Under the pieces are notes generated by a model that was given only the letters and a program-made list of their open reading frames with translations, searched no databases and was not told where the DNA came from. Of a stretch of 64,000 nucleotides of DNA, positions 7,872 to 16,635 are shown piece by piece. Position 1 is the stretch's first letter. Each line of letters begins with the position of its first letter. The stretch is taken from the NCBI RefSeq assembly GCF_900096585.1, contig NZ_FMYH01000003.1, positions 248,001 through 312,000 on the forward strand, given 5' to 3'. Source of the DNA: Sanguibacter gelidistatuariae (GTDB lineage: Bacteria; Actinomycetota; Actinomycetes; Actinomycetales; Cellulomonadaceae). The position numbers were made by a program, and so were the translations under genes.

Positions 7872-9191
7872 CTAGAACACCCAGCTGCAGACGGGGGCGA
7901 CCGGCCAGCTGAAGGCGGCTGACGCCGCGGCGAGCGCGCCGTCGGTGTGCTCGGTCACCAGACCGGCCGCGGCCAGGCTGGCGAGCGAGAAGCCACCGAG
8001 GTAGGCCCGTGAGAGCTCCGCGACCGACAGGCTCAGGTCGGGCGTGGCGCTCGTCCGGGTGAGCGTGGCCGGCCCGAAGGCCTGCCCGCGCAGGTGCCAG
8101 GTCCCCGCGTTCGCCGGCAGCCGTTCATCGCTGACCTGCACGACGACGTCCACGTCGGTCGCGTACTGGCGCGCGGTCAAGGCCCCGGTGATGTTGATGA
8201 TGCGCACCCACACGTTGTCCGCGATCCGTGGCTGGGCCGATCGGGGGTCGACGAGCAGCGCCATGATCGGGTCGTCTACCGGGAGGAGGAACGGCTCGAC
8301 CTCGTCGGACAGGTCGAGGTCGAGCAGGGTCGACCACAGGCGATGCGCAGCGGGCGCGTCGAGGGCGACGACCTCGCCCGTGGACACGGTGCCACGCGGA
8401 CCGCGGACCTCCCAGTCGACCTTGCGGCGGAAGGTCACGTAGCCGCGGGGCTCGCCGTCGGACTCGACGATGGCGATCCGCAGCGCCTCACGGCCGTCAC
8501 GGAACATCACGGGGTCGTCGTTGAAGGTCGCGCGCAGCTCGGGCGTCTCGCGGGTGGCCCAGCCGGGACGGTTGAGTCCGGCGGCCGGGGTTGGGCGGCG
8601 GCCCGCCTCGGCGTGCAGCGTTGCGACGAGCTCGCTGTGACGAGCGGCGTCGTACCTCTCCAGCCGTAGGGTGAGCTCCGCCGAGCCGGCGACCGGGCGC
8701 AGCGCGGCGCCGCGGGGGATCTTCACCCGCAGGTCGTTGGCGGCCTGGCCGTAGCCGAAACGTCCGTAGATCCCGGCCTCCGCAGCGAACAGCGCGGACA
8801 CGGCCTCGCCGCGGTCGATGCAGCTCTGGAAGTGCGCGTCGATCATCCCCGAGAGGATCCCCTTGCGACGGTGCTGGGGGTGCACCCCGACCCAGGTCAG
8901 GCCAGCGACGGGGATCTGCGCACCGGGGACGTGGAACTGGCTGAACGGGTAGGAGGAGTGGATCGCGACGACCGTCGACGTGACCGGGACCGCACCGTCG
9001 ATCGGGACGGCACCTGCGTCGGGGTGCTCGGAGACGACCGCGACCGTGCGGTCCCAGCTCAGCGGGGACGCCAGCTTGAGGAGGTCGTCCACCGAGTGCG
9101 ACGTCGGGAAGGACCAGGAGTCGAGGTCGAGCAGCTCGGCGTGGCGGGACTCGGGGAGGGGGGAGAGGCGGTATCCATCAGGAAGCGTCAT
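7872..9191 (-). CDS. GNAT N-acetyltransferase, Eis-like
   Basis: Protein of 439 residues with the layout of Eis (enhanced intracellular survival) acetyltransferases: an N-terminal GNAT domain, a second GNAT-like domain and a C-terminal sterol-carrier-like domain. The acetyl-CoA loop is WVGVHPQHRRKGILSGMI near residue 100, and FGRFGYG-like IYGRFGYGQA follows. The chain ends in SWVF, with a terminal Phe carboxylate, the position used as general base in Eis. Eis enzymes acetylate amines, including aminoglycosides; the substrate here is unknown. The ATG at 9191 is preceded by a GGGGG run at short spacing; a longer frame upstream is possible but less family-like. Confidence 0.88.
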   Translation of the reverse strand: MTLPDGYRLSPLPESRHAELLDLDSWSFPTSHSVDDLLKLASPLSWDRTVAVVSEHPDAGAVPIDGAVPVTSTVVAIHSSYPFSQFHVPGAQIPVAGLTWVGVHPQHRRKGILSGMIDAHFQSCIDRGEAVSALFAAEAGIYGRFGYGQAANDLRVKIPRGAALRPVAGSAELTLRLERYDAARHSELVATLHAEAGRRPTPAAGLNRPGWATRETPELRATFNDDPVMFRDGREALRIAIVESDGEPRGYVTFRRKVDWEVRGPRGTVSTGEVVALDAPAAHRLWSTLLDLDLSDEVEPFLLPVDDPIMALLVDPRSAQPRIADNVWVRIINITGALTARQYATDVDVVVQVSDERLPANAGTWHLRGQAFGPATLTRTSATPDLSLSVAELSRAYLGGFSLASLAAAGLVTEHTDGALAAASAAFSWPVAPVCSWVF

Positions 9192-9273
9192 GCCCCCATG
9201 ATCCCTGGCCCGGCCGCCCCCCACCAACCCTTTTATGGGCGTCACCGGTTCCCCCGCCACCTAGGGTGGAGGG

Positions 9274-9597
9274 GTGGACGAGGAATATCGCGAGCTGGTT
9301 CTGGATGTCGTCGAGGCGATCCCGGCCGGACGGGTCATGACCTACGGCGCCGTCGCCGCGCTCGTCGGCCAGACGTTGCAGCGCGGGGGACCGCGCCAGG
9401 TGGGTACCGTGCTGCGCCAGATGGGCGGAGGGGTCCCATGGTGGCGGGTGGTCAACGCCGCCGGGCAGCCACCGCTCCACAAACGGGCGCTCGCCCTGGA
9501 GCGGCTGCGGGGCGAAGGATGCCCCCTGACGCCCGACGGCTCCCGGGTGGCACTCGCCGCGGCGCACCTGGACACGGGCCCTGGCGCGCGCAGCTAG
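9274..9597 (+). CDS. Alkyltransferase-like protein (MGMT family, Cys replaced by Trp)
   Basis: Protein of 107 residues that forms only the DNA-binding domain of O6-alkylguanine-DNA alkyltransferase. The active-site motif PCHR is PWWR here (GGGVPWWRVVNAAGQPP), so alkyl transfer is impossible. Alkyltransferase-like proteins bind O6-alkylguanine, flip it out and hand the lesion to nucleotide excision repair. GRVMTYGAVAALVG is the usual MGMT helix-turn-helix entry. It starts at GTG 9274. Its stop codon overlaps that of the convergent LLM gene (shared CTAG), so no terminator can fit between them. Confidence 0.92.
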   Translation: MDEEYRELVLDVVEAIPAGRVMTYGAVAALVGQTLQRGGPRQVGTVLRQMGGGVPWWRVVNAAGQPPLHKRALALERLRGEGCPLTPDGSRVALAAAHLDTGPGARS

Positions 9598-10649
9598 CTG
9601 GTGGTCCCGAGCGAGGGAACAAGGGTCGTCAGCGTCTCGAGCGTCCGCGGATCCCCCTGGACGATGAGCGTGGTCACCGCGGTCTGAGACCAGGCCGTGA
9701 GGCCGCGGGCGATCTTCTCGGCTGGGCCGACGAGGGCGACGTCGTCCACGAGCTCGAGGGGGATCGCCGCGGCCGCGCGGTCCTTCGCGCCGGCGAGGAA
9801 GTGCGCCTGGACCTCGTCGCAGACCTCGGAGTAGCCGAGCCGGTCGACGGCGTTGCGGTGGAAGTTGGCGCCCTTGGCGCCCATCCCGCCGATGTAGAGG
9901 GCGAGGAACGGCCGGATCGTATCGGCCGCGCGCTCGGCGTCGTCGCCGAGGACGACCGGGACGGTCGCCGAGACCTCGAAGTCGGCCGCGGGGGACAGTG
10001 CCTGCGAACGGGCCGCGAAACCCGTGCCGAGCAGCTCGCGGAACTCCCCGTCCAGGCGCGGGGAGTAGAACAGCGGGAGCCAGCCGTCGGCGATCTCGGC
10101 TGCCAGGGCGATGTTCTTGGGGCCTTCGGCCGCCAGGTGGATCGGCAGGTCGGCGCGCAGCGGGTGGACGGTCGAGCGCAGCGCCTTGCCCAGCCCGCTG
10201 CCCCCGCGCTCGGGAGCCAGCGGTAGCTGGTAGAACGCGCCGTCGTGCGTGACGGGCGCCTCGCGGCGCAGGACCTGACGCACGACGTCGATGTACTCCC
10301 GGGTGCGGGCGAGCGGGCGTGCGTAGGGCTGGCCGTACCAACCCTCGACGACCTGCGGTCCCGAGACGCCCAGGCCCATGATGAACCGCCCCCCGGAGAG
10401 ATGGTCCAGGGTGAGGGCGGCCATCGCGGCAGCAGTCGGCGTGCGCGCAGACATCTGCATGACGGCGGTGCCCAGCCGGATCCGCCGCGTCCGGGCGCCC
10501 CACCAGGCCAGCGGGGTGAGGGCGTCGGAGCCGTAGGCCTCGGCGGTCCAGACGGAGTCGATCCCGAGGGCGTCCGCGGCCTGGACAGCCTCGGCGATCC
10601 CGGCGGGGGGACCGGCCGACCAGTAACCGGTGTGCAGACCGAAGCGCAT
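9594..10649 (-). CDS. LLM-class F420-dependent oxidoreductase
   Basis: TIM-barrel luciferase-like monooxygenase-class enzyme of 351 residues, probably using coenzyme F420. The N-terminal strand MRFGLHTGYW, the segment GIDSVWTAEAYGSDALTPLAWWG, and LDHLSGGRFIMGLGVSGPQVVEGWYG follow the F420-dependent subfamily that includes methylene-H4MPT reductase-like actinobacterial proteins. The substrate is unknown. It is one of two F420-type enzymes in the window, besides cofE and a candidate F420-0 importer. It is a single gene with its 3' end overlapping the alkyltransferase-like gene. Confidence 0.87.
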   Translation of the reverse strand: MRFGLHTGYWSAGPPAGIAEAVQAADALGIDSVWTAEAYGSDALTPLAWWGARTRRIRLGTAVMQMSARTPTAAAMAALTLDHLSGGRFIMGLGVSGPQVVEGWYGQPYARPLARTREYIDVVRQVLRREAPVTHDGAFYQLPLAPERGGSGLGKALRSTVHPLRADLPIHLAAEGPKNIALAAEIADGWLPLFYSPRLDGEFRELLGTGFAARSQALSPAADFEVSATVPVVLGDDAERAADTIRPFLALYIGGMGAKGANFHRNAVDRLGYSEVCDEVQAHFLAGAKDRAAAAIPLELVDDVALVGPAEKIARGLTAWSQTAVTTLIVQGDPRTLETLTTLVPSLGTTS

Positions 10650-10721
10650 GGTTCTCCTCGTCGTTGAGGGTGGGCGGCCGGGGCCGCTCGCGCGGATCGG
10701 CCCAGCCCTGGGGCAGTGAGC

Positions 10722-11720
10722 CTACTCGACCGGGTGCGTCGCGCGAGCGCGGTCGGCGAGTGTGTTGAGCAGGGCCGCGCCGGTCTGGGCGTCGTCGACC
10801 GTGACGACGAAGACACCGCCCCCGGTCCGGGTGACCTCAAGAGCGTCGCCGGAGCGGAGCACGACGCCGACCCGCCCGTCGCGCCCGATCCGCCAGCCCC
10901 ACCCGCCGAACTCGCGAAAGCACCGCACTGTCGTGGCGCGGGCCTGGAGAATCTCGTCGAGTGGGATGTGGGTGCGTGGCACCCCGAGGGAGGACCGGAC
11001 GTGCAGGCCTGCCTCGTCCACCCGGGCGACCCAGCTGAACATGGCTGCCATGAGCGCCACGAGAGAAGCGGTCACCAGGAGCATCCACCAATCGCTGGTC
11101 GCGATCGCGGCGACGCCGGTGCCCGCGGCCGCGAGGAAGCCGACGGCGAGGCCGACGCCGCCACGCGGTCGTTGGAACCACACGGCTCGCTCGCCATCGC
11201 CGAGCGGCAGCCGGCTCGCATCGGCCGGGACCCGATCAGTCGCGGGGGCTGCGGCGCAGGCGGGGGTGACCACGGCGACCAGTACCCCGGCGACGGTGGC
11301 GAGCGCCATGCCCAGGGCGATCGTCCCGCCGACGCCCCCGACGTCGGCCGCGTCGATGAGCCCCTTCTGGGCGTGAAGCGTGCCGAGCAGGATCGTCGAG
11401 AGGAGCACGGCGGTCCAGACGTTGAGCCCGTTGACCATGCGACGGGTCGACGACATCTTCCCGGTCCGGAAGGAGATGGCCCACAGGAGGATCGTGACGA
11501 GCACGCCGATCACGAGGATGACCGCGATCGCGCCGGTGAGGCTGCCGAAGCCGTCCACGCCGTCGGTGCCCCAGTGCGTCGCGACCGGGTCCGGCAGCGT
11601 GTCCTTCCAGGACCACGCGAGGACGGCCGAGCTCACCAGGATGATGAGCGGCAGGGCGAGGCCGAGCAGAGTAGTCGACCTCCGGTGCATGGACGGGGCG
11701 GGCGCGGCGGAAACGGTCAT
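10722..11720 (-). CDS. DUF1648-type multi-pass membrane protein
   Basis: Protein of 332 residues with about six membrane helices. The N-terminal DUF1648 signature is the first helix followed by LPDPVATHWGTDGVDGFGS. The C-terminal half has two further helices and a PH-like soluble tail (DEAGLHVRSSLGVPRTHIPLDEI). Such proteins are often encoded with GntR/YtrA-type repressors and are thought to act in envelope or antibiotic stress, though the function is unknown. Here the start overlaps the stop of the upstream GntR gene by four bases (ATGA), so both come from one transcript controlled by the operator upstream. Confidence 0.85.
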   Translation of the reverse strand: MTVSAAPAPSMHRRSTTLLGLALPLIILVSSAVLAWSWKDTLPDPVATHWGTDGVDGFGSLTGAIAVILVIGVLVTILLWAISFRTGKMSSTRRMVNGLNVWTAVLLSTILLGTLHAQKGLIDAADVGGVGGTIALGMALATVAGVLVAVVTPACAAAPATDRVPADASRLPLGDGERAVWFQRPRGGVGLAVGFLAAAGTGVAAIATSDWWMLLVTASLVALMAAMFSWVARVDEAGLHVRSSLGVPRTHIPLDEILQARATTVRCFREFGGWGWRIGRDGRVGVVLRSGDALEVTRTGGGVFVVTVDDAQTGAALLNTLADRARATHPVE

Positions 11721-12070
11721 GCGAGGGCCTCCTTGAGCAGGGCGAGGGTGGTGTCCGGAGACAGGTTGAGCGCATGGGCTTCATGCACGACGACGGCGAG
11801 GGCCGCCCGTAGGGCGGCGTAGTCCGCGCTTGCGCGCTCGGTCACGACGGCGCCCCGGCCGCGGCGCAGGTCGATGAGCCCTTCGTCGCGTAGGTCCTGA
11901 TAGGCGCGCAGGACCGTGTGGACGTTGAGGTCGAGGGACTCGGCGAGGTCGCGGGCGGCGGGCAGCCGTTCGCCGGCATCGAGCTCACCGCGGGCGGCCG
12001 CCAGCCGCACCTGGCTTGCGAGCTGAGCGAAGAGCGGCTCAGGTGCGGATGGATCGATTCGGAAGAGCAT
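11717..12070 (-). CDS. GntR-family transcriptional regulator, YtrA subfamily
   Basis: Short regulator of 117 residues with a winged helix-turn-helix (residues 8-75, including RLPAARDLAESLDLNVHTVLRAYQDLRDEGLIDLRRGRGAVV) and only a small C-terminal helical tail for dimerisation. This is the YtrA type, which lacks a large effector domain. Such repressors usually control their own operon, and the membrane protein gene overlaps its end. A 25-bp inverted repeat lies 13 bases upstream of the start codon, so autorepression is likely. No strong Shine-Dalgarno is visible before ATG 12070. Confidence 0.9.
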   Translation of the reverse strand: MLFRIDPSAPEPLFAQLASQVRLAAARGELDAGERLPAARDLAESLDLNVHTVLRAYQDLRDEGLIDLRRGRGAVVTERASADYAALRAALAVVVHEAHALNLSPDTTLALLKEALA

Positions 12071-12082
12071 CGTCTTACTGTA

Positions 12083-12107
12083 GTTGTTCTAATGTAACTA
12101 GTACAAC
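12083..12107. promoter_or_regulatory. Probable GntR/YtrA operator overlapping the promoter
   Basis: Read on the minus strand this is GTTGTACTA, 7 bases, TAGAACAAC. The two 9-bp arms match except for one central position. The AT-rich centre holds TACATT, a possible -10 hexamer for the divergently read GntR operon, so a bound dimer would block the promoter. YtrA-type repressors are known to bind such inverted repeats. The assignment is inferred from symmetry and position. Confidence 0.7.
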
Positions 12108-12122
12108 TGCAGGCGCACACAG

Positions 12123-12156
12123 AAGCGGACCGGATGCAGCTGCACTCGGTCCGCTT
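12123..12156 (-). terminator. Hairpin downstream of cysE
   Basis: Perfect 10-bp inverted repeat AAGCGGACCG/CGGTCCGCTT with a 14-base loop, 28 bases after the cysE stop and before the GntR operon promoter. On the minus strand it is followed by CTGTGTG, only weakly U-rich. Confidence 0.65.
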
Positions 12157-12183
12157 TCGTGAGTTCTGTTGTGTGTGCTCCGC

Positions 12184-12768
12184 CTAGATGAAGATGGCCG
12201 GGTCCTCGCAGTGCTCGACCGTGGGGGAGTACTGCGGCCGTGACTTGATCTTCGCGGGCACCCCGACCGCGACGGCGCCCTCGGGCACGTCCTTGACGAC
12301 CACGGCGTTCGCCCCGATCTGGGCGTCGTCGCCGACCCACACCGCGCCGAGCACCTTGGCGCCCGCGCCCACCACGACCCGGTTTCCCAGGGTGGGGTGG
12401 CGCTTGCCGTGCGTCATCGAGCGGCCGCCCAGGGTCGTGTTGTGGAAGAGCGTGACGTCGTCGCCGATGACCGCCGTCTCGCCGATCACCACACCCATCC
12501 CGTGGTCGATGAACAGCCGCCGGCCGAGGGTCGCCGCGGGGTGGATCTCCACCCCGGTCGCCGACCGGGTCAGCTGCGAGATGATCCGCGCCGGCAGGCG
12601 CAGCGCTGGGTTGCGCCACATGCGGTGCGTCAATCGGTGCGCCCACACAGCGTGGACCCCCGGGTAGAGAAGGGCCACCTCAAGGGAGCTGCGCGCCGCG
12701 GGATCGCGGTTTCGGGCAACCTGAAGGTCCTCCCGGAGCAGCTGCCAAGCGTTGATCGGGCCAGACAT
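12184..12768 (-). CDS. cysE: Serine O-acetyltransferase
   Basis: Makes O-acetylserine from serine and acetyl-CoA, the first dedicated step of cysteine synthesis. The 194-residue protein is the short EpsC-like form: an alpha-helical N-terminal domain followed by left-handed beta-helix hexapeptide repeats ([51 protein letters not shown]). The catalytic His-Asp pair lies in FIDHGMG and His in the HPT segment. The C-terminus ends in DPAIFI; the terminal Ile is the residue that inserts into cysteine synthase to form the regulatory complex. It lies just downstream of cysK on the same strand, after a hairpin of 11 bp. Confidence 0.95.
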   Translation of the reverse strand: MSGPINAWQLLREDLQVARNRDPAARSSLEVALLYPGVHAVWAHRLTHRMWRNPALRLPARIISQLTRSATGVEIHPAATLGRRLFIDHGMGVVIGETAVIGDDVTLFHNTTLGGRSMTHGKRHPTLGNRVVVGAGAKVLGAVWVGDDAQIGANAVVVKDVPEGAVAVGVPAKIKSRPQYSPTVEHCEDPAIFI

Positions 12769-12839
12769 GCGAAGTGGGTCCTTCGGTGGGGGACGGCGAG
12801 GTGGTGCAGGTGCGGCGTCGTGCAGGTGGTGGGGCCCGG

Positions 12840-12868
12840 TCGGACGCCGCCGCGAGAGCGGCGTCCGA
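12840..12868 (-). terminator. Hairpin between cysK and cysE
   Basis: Perfect 11-bp stem TCGGACGCCGC/GCGGCGTCCGA with a 7-base loop, just after the cysK stop and 70 bases before cysE. It lacks a T-run, so it may only partly terminate or may stabilise the cysK message, setting a lower level for cysE. Confidence 0.55.
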
Positions 12869-12883
12869 CGGGGTGGTCGAGAC

Positions 12884-13819
12884 CTAGTCGAGCAGGTCCG
12901 CGTAGAGGATGGATGTCAGGTAGCGCTCGCCGAAGGAGGGGACGATGACGACGATGAGCTTGCCGGCGTTCTCCGGGCGCTTGCCGATCTCGAGCGCTGC
13001 GTGGATCGCGGCGCCCGAGGAGATCCCGACGAGCAGGCCCTCTTCCTTGGCGGCCCGGCGAGCGACCTCGACCGAGGTCTCGGTGTCGACGTCGAAGACC
13101 TCGTCGTAGACGGTCGTGTCGAGGATCTCGGGGATGAAGTTCGCGCCCAGGCCCTGGATCTTGTGCGGGCCGGGTGCGCCGCCGTTGAGGATCGGCGACT
13201 CGGCCGGCTCGACGGCGATGATCTGCACGCTCGGCTTGCGCTCCTTGAGCACCTGGCCGACTCCGGTGATCGTCCCGCCGGTGCCGATGCCTGCGACGAA
13301 GATGTCGATCTTGCCGTCTGTGTCGGCCCAGATCTCCTCGGCCGTCCCGGCGCGGTGCGCGGCCGGGTTGGCCTCGTTGGCGAACTGGCGGGCCAGGATC
13401 GAGCCCGGGCGCTCGGCGGCGATCTCGTTCGCCTTGTTCACGGCGCCCTTCATGCCCTCCGAGCCCGGGGTGAGGATGAGCTCGGCACCGTAGGCGCGCA
13501 GCAGCGCGCGACGCTCCTTCGACATGGTCTCCGGCATCGTCAGCACGACGTTGTAGCCACGTGCGGCTCCGACGAAGGCGAGGGCGATCCCGGTGTTGCC
13601 CGAGGTGGCCTCGACGATCGTGCCGCCGGGCTTGAGGTCTCCGGACGCCTCGGCGGCGTCGATGATCGAGACGCCGATGCGGTCCTTCACCGAGTTGGCC
13701 GGGTTGTAGTACTCAAGCTTGGCGACGACCGTGGCGCCCACGCCCTCGGTGAGCCGGTTGAGGCGCACGAGCGGGGTGTTGCCAACGAGCTTGGTGACGT
13801 CGTCGTAGATCCGTGCCAT
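12884..13819 (-). CDS. cysK: Cysteine synthase A (O-acetylserine sulfhydrylase)
   Basis: PLP enzyme that joins O-acetylserine and sulfide to give cysteine. The 311-residue length is standard. The PLP lysine is in [11 protein letters not shown] near residue 44, the substrate-binding loop is [11 protein letters not shown], and the phosphate-binding loop is [10 protein letters not shown]. The C-terminus [12 protein letters not shown] fits the family. A good AGGA site lies 8 bases before the ATG. Upstream is an unusually long leader holding a 24-residue ORF with two Cys codons, suggesting translational sensing of cysteine. The gene precedes cysE on the same strand, giving a two-gene cysteine synthesis unit. 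Confidence 0.97.
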   Translation of the reverse strand: MARIYDDVTKLVGNTPLVRLNRLTEGVGATVVAKLEYYNPANSVKDRIGVSIIDAAEASGDLKPGGTIVEATSGNTGIALAFVGAARGYNVVLTMPETMSKERRALLRAYGAELILTPGSEGMKGAVNKANEIAAERPGSILARQFANEANPAAHRAGTAEEIWADTDGKIDIFVAGIGTGGTITGVGQVLKERKPSVQIIAVEPAESPILNGGAPGPHKIQGLGANFIPEILDTTVYDEVFDVDTETSVEVARRAAKEEGLLVGISSGAAIHAALEIGKRPENAGKLIVVIVPSFGERYLTSILYADLLD

Positions 13820-14073
13820 GGGGGAGTCCTTTTCTCAGTGGTCTTCTCGATGGTCAACCGGTGGATGCCGGTGACGCGGAGTGAGCTGTTTGCGGCTGGG
13901 CCGGTGTGTCTGGCTGACCTCATCGATCGGATCGGTTGCCGAGGATGGTGCCCGTCCAGGATCAGGTGCGTGAGAACCGGACGGTGGGAGGCCTCGGTCT
14001 GAGCGAGGCGGGCGCCGGGACAGGGGGGTGTGGAGCATTGACGGCCCGGCGGGTGCCGGAACGGGTCAACGCT
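13820..14073 (-). promoter_or_regulatory. cysK leader, downstream of the short ORF
   Basis: About 250 bases with no convincing gene. A hairpin with outer stem TTGAC/GTCAA and GC-rich core (14038-14069) starts five bases after the leader ORF stop. A second small hairpin GCCTCG/CGAGGC is at 13991-14009. A 67-codon open frame at 13835-14038 (MLHTPLSRRPPR...) is Arg/Pro/His-rich and probably not a gene. The length and hairpins fit an attenuator, but I cannot show alternative pairings by eye with certainty. Confidence 0.4.
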
Positions 14074-14148
14074 CTAGAGACACTGACCGGACACCGGGCA
14101 TGACAACGCGATCGCGTGGCTGATCGAGGGCATGGCCTGCGTGGTCAC
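14074..14148 (-). CDS. Candidate cysteine-sensing leader peptide of cysK
   Basis: 24-residue ORF, MTTQAMPSISHAIALSCPVS then GQCL, starting at GTG with an excellent AAGGA site 6 bases upstream. Cys codons are at positions 17 and 23 of 24, i.e. clustered at the end, as in actinobacterial cysteine attenuators. A hairpin begins just after the stop. Its position upstream of cysK makes control by charged tRNA-Cys plausible. The function is inferred; no homolog was compared. Confidence 0.55.
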   Translation of the reverse strand: MTTQAMPSISHAIALSCPVSGQCL

Positions 14149-14317
14149 TGCGCGTCCTTCCCCTGGTGATCCTGACCTTCGCGCCGGTCAGGCGCGGGAG
14201 CGCAGCACGAGGGCTGCACCGTCGACTGTATCGACAGTGCGCGCGCGGTGCAACGCTGTCTCTGGCGTCGAGGCGCTGTGAGCGGGGCAAACGCGCGCCG
14301 CGGGGCCGGACATGCAG

Positions 14318-14354
14318 AAGGCCAGGTCGAGGAAATGCCCTCTGACCTGGCCTT
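14318..14354 (-). terminator. Terminator of tRNA-Gly
   Basis: Perfect 11-bp inverted repeat AAGGCCAGGTC/GACCTGGCCTT with a 15-base loop, starting 6 bases after the tRNA-Gly 3' end and followed on the minus strand by TTCTGC. Confidence 0.75.
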
Positions 14355-14360
14355 ATACCG

Positions 14361-14434
14361 TGGAGCGGGCGACGAGAATCGAACTCGCATCATCAGTTTG
14401 GAAGACTGAGGCTTTACCACTAAGCTACGCCCGC
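14361..14434 (-). tRNA. tRNA-Gly (anticodon UCC)
   Basis: The acceptor stem GCGGGCG/CGCCCGC is perfect, with discriminator U and an encoded 3' CCA. The D-arm is AGCTTAGTGGTAAAGC, the anticodon loop CTTCCAA gives UCC, and the T-arm is GAGTTCGATTCTC. It is 74 bases long including CCA and reads GGA/GGG glycine codons. Confidence 0.97.
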
Positions 14435-14583
14435 ATGAAATCTCCGGCTTCGGACGCAGTGCGTCAGGTGCTGGAGGAACCTGCTGGAACACCTTAGCAA
14501 AAATTCTGATGGTCCCGAGCAAGGGATCTTCCTACTATGCTTGCCCGAGTGTTCACCCGAGGGTGGACGTTTGAGCGGGGCAA

Positions 14584-15013
<430 letters not shown>

Positions 15014-16408
15014 GTGAAGAGCGCTGTCGAGACCCTGGACCCGACCAAGGTCAAGCTGACCGTCGAGGTGGAGTACGACGAGCTCAAGCCGAGCATCGAT
15101 CACGCGTACAAGCACATCGCCGAGCAGATTTCCGTCCCCGGATTCCGCAAGGGCAAGGTGCCTGCACGTATCGTCGACCAGCGCGTCGGCCGTGGCGCCG
15201 TGCTTGAGCACGCGATCAACGAGTCCCTGTCCGGCTTCTACCGCCAGGCCGTGACACAGACGAACATCCGTCCGCTCGGTCAGCCCGACGTCCAGGTCAT
15301 CAAGGTCCCCGACCTCGAGGGCACCGACGGCGAGCTGCACTTCACGGCCGAGGTTGAGGTCCGCCCCGAGGTCGAGCTCCCCGAGCTGTCCGCGATCAAG
15401 GTTGCCGTCGAGGATGTCACCGTCTCCGACGAGGACGTCGCGGCCCGCCTGGACGCCCTGCGCGAGCGCTTCGGCACCCTCGTCGGAGTGGACCGCCCCG
15501 CGGTCGACGGCGACTTCGTCGTCCTCGACCTGTCGGCCAAGGTCGACGGCGAAGAGGTCGACACCGTCTCCGGCATCTCCTACCAGATCGGCTCGGGCAA
15601 CATGCTCGAAGGCCTCGACGAGGCGCTCACCGGACTGTCCGCGGGCGAGACCACGACCTTCGTCGCGCCGCTCGCCGGTGGCGAGCACGAGGGCCAGGAC
15701 GCCGACGTCACGGTCGTGGCCACCACGGTCAAGCAGCGCGACCTGCCCGAGGCCGACGACGAGTTCGCCCAGTTGGCGAGCGAGTTCGACACCCTCGCCG
15801 AGCTGACCGAGGACCTGCGCGAGCAGGCCGCGAACATCAAGCAGTCCAACCAGGCCGTCCAGGCCCGTGACCTGCTGCTCGCCGAGCTCACCAAGGTCGA
15901 GGTCCCGCTGCCCGCGGGCGTCGTCGAGGCTGAGATCGTCCGCCACCTCGAGGGTGAGGGACGTCTTGAGGACGCCGAGCACCGCGCCGAGGTTCTCGAG
16001 CAGACCGAGACCGCGCTGAAGAACCAGATCGTTCTCGACATCCTGGCCGAGAAGCTGGCTATCAAGGTCGGTCAGAACGAGCTGCTGGACTACCTCGTCA
16101 ACGCGAGCCGCCAGTACGGCATGGACCCGAACACGTTCATCAAGACGATCGACGAGAACGGCCAGATCCCGGCCATGGTCGGAGAGGTCGCGCGGTCCAA
16201 GGCCCTCGCGGTCGCCCTGCGCCAGGTCGAGGTCGTCGACGGTGAGGGCAATGCTGTTGACCTCTCCGAGTTCATCGGTTCCGACGAGGACGACGCGGCC
16301 GTCGAGGCCGCCGGAGTCGCCGTCGTCGAGTCTGACGATGTGGTTGAGGTTGTCGTCGACGAGTCGGCCGAGGCCCCCGCGGACGCGGACGCTGACGAGA
16401 AGGCCTGA
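15014..16408 (+). CDS. tig: Trigger factor, ribosome-associated chaperone/PPIase
   Basis: Cytoplasmic chaperone that binds near the ribosome exit tunnel and carries an FKBP-type prolyl isomerase domain. The 464 residues match the family. The N-terminal ribosome-binding domain has the signature motif VPGFRKGKVPARIVDQRVG at about residue 43. The PPIase domain spans roughly residues 150-245 (DFVVLDLSAKVDGEEVD... ISYQIGSGNMLEGLDEAL), followed by the helical C-terminal arms and an acidic Asp/Glu/Ala tail typical of actinobacteria. I chose GTG 15014 because GGAG lies 9 bases upstream; an ATG 30 bases earlier is possible. It sits upstream of clpP1-clpP2-clpX, the classic bacterial order. Confidence 0.95.
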   Translation: MKSAVETLDPTKVKLTVEVEYDELKPSIDHAYKHIAEQISVPGFRKGKVPARIVDQRVGRGAVLEHAINESLSGFYRQAVTQTNIRPLGQPDVQVIKVPDLEGTDGELHFTAEVEVRPEVELPELSAIKVAVEDVTVSDEDVAARLDALRERFGTLVGVDRPAVDGDFVVLDLSAKVDGEEVDTVSGISYQIGSGNMLEGLDEALTGLSAGETTTFVAPLAGGEHEGQDADVTVVATTVKQRDLPEADDEFAQLASEFDTLAELTEDLREQAANIKQSNQAVQARDLLLAELTKVEVPLPAGVVEAEIVRHLEGEGRLEDAEHRAEVLEQTETALKNQIVLDILAEKLAIKVGQNELLDYLVNASRQYGMDPNTFIKTIDENGQIPAMVGEVARSKALAVALRQVEVVDGEGNAVDLSEFIGSDEDDAAVEAAGVAVVESDDVVEVVVDESAEAPADADADEKA

Positions 16409-16428
16409 TCGTTCAGGTCGGCTGATCG

Positions 16429-16462
16429 AACGGCCCTGTCTCCTGGTGGAGGCAGGGCCGTT
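16429..16462 (+). terminator. tig terminator
   Basis: A 15-bp stem beginning AACGGCCCTG and ending CAGGGCCGTT, with one T-G wobble and a TGGT loop, lies 20 bases after the tig stop and is followed by CGTGTCTG. It separates tig from the clp operon. Confidence 0.8.
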
Positions 16463-16635
16463 CGTGTCTGCGGACGGCGGCGATCTGCGCCCCCGCGGTT
16501 GCCCGATCGGCTGCGGGCACGCCTCGGGTGTGTGCGCCCAAAGCGAAACAGCGCAGTTCAGGGACGAAACACCGGCACGTGGCGCGTTAGGGTCACTGCA
16601 ACGCACGGTTGAGCATGGAGCAATAAGGAGATGGC

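Noticed and set aside
13835-14038. 67-codon open frame upstream of cysK
   Set aside because: Arg/Pro/His-rich, no good ribosome-binding site, and it overlaps the proposed leader hairpins.
14081-14096. 15-base match TGCCCGGTGTCCGGT between the cysK leader ORF and palindromic element copy 3
   Set aside because: No flanking similarity to the element arms or inner stem; probably chance in GC-rich sequence.
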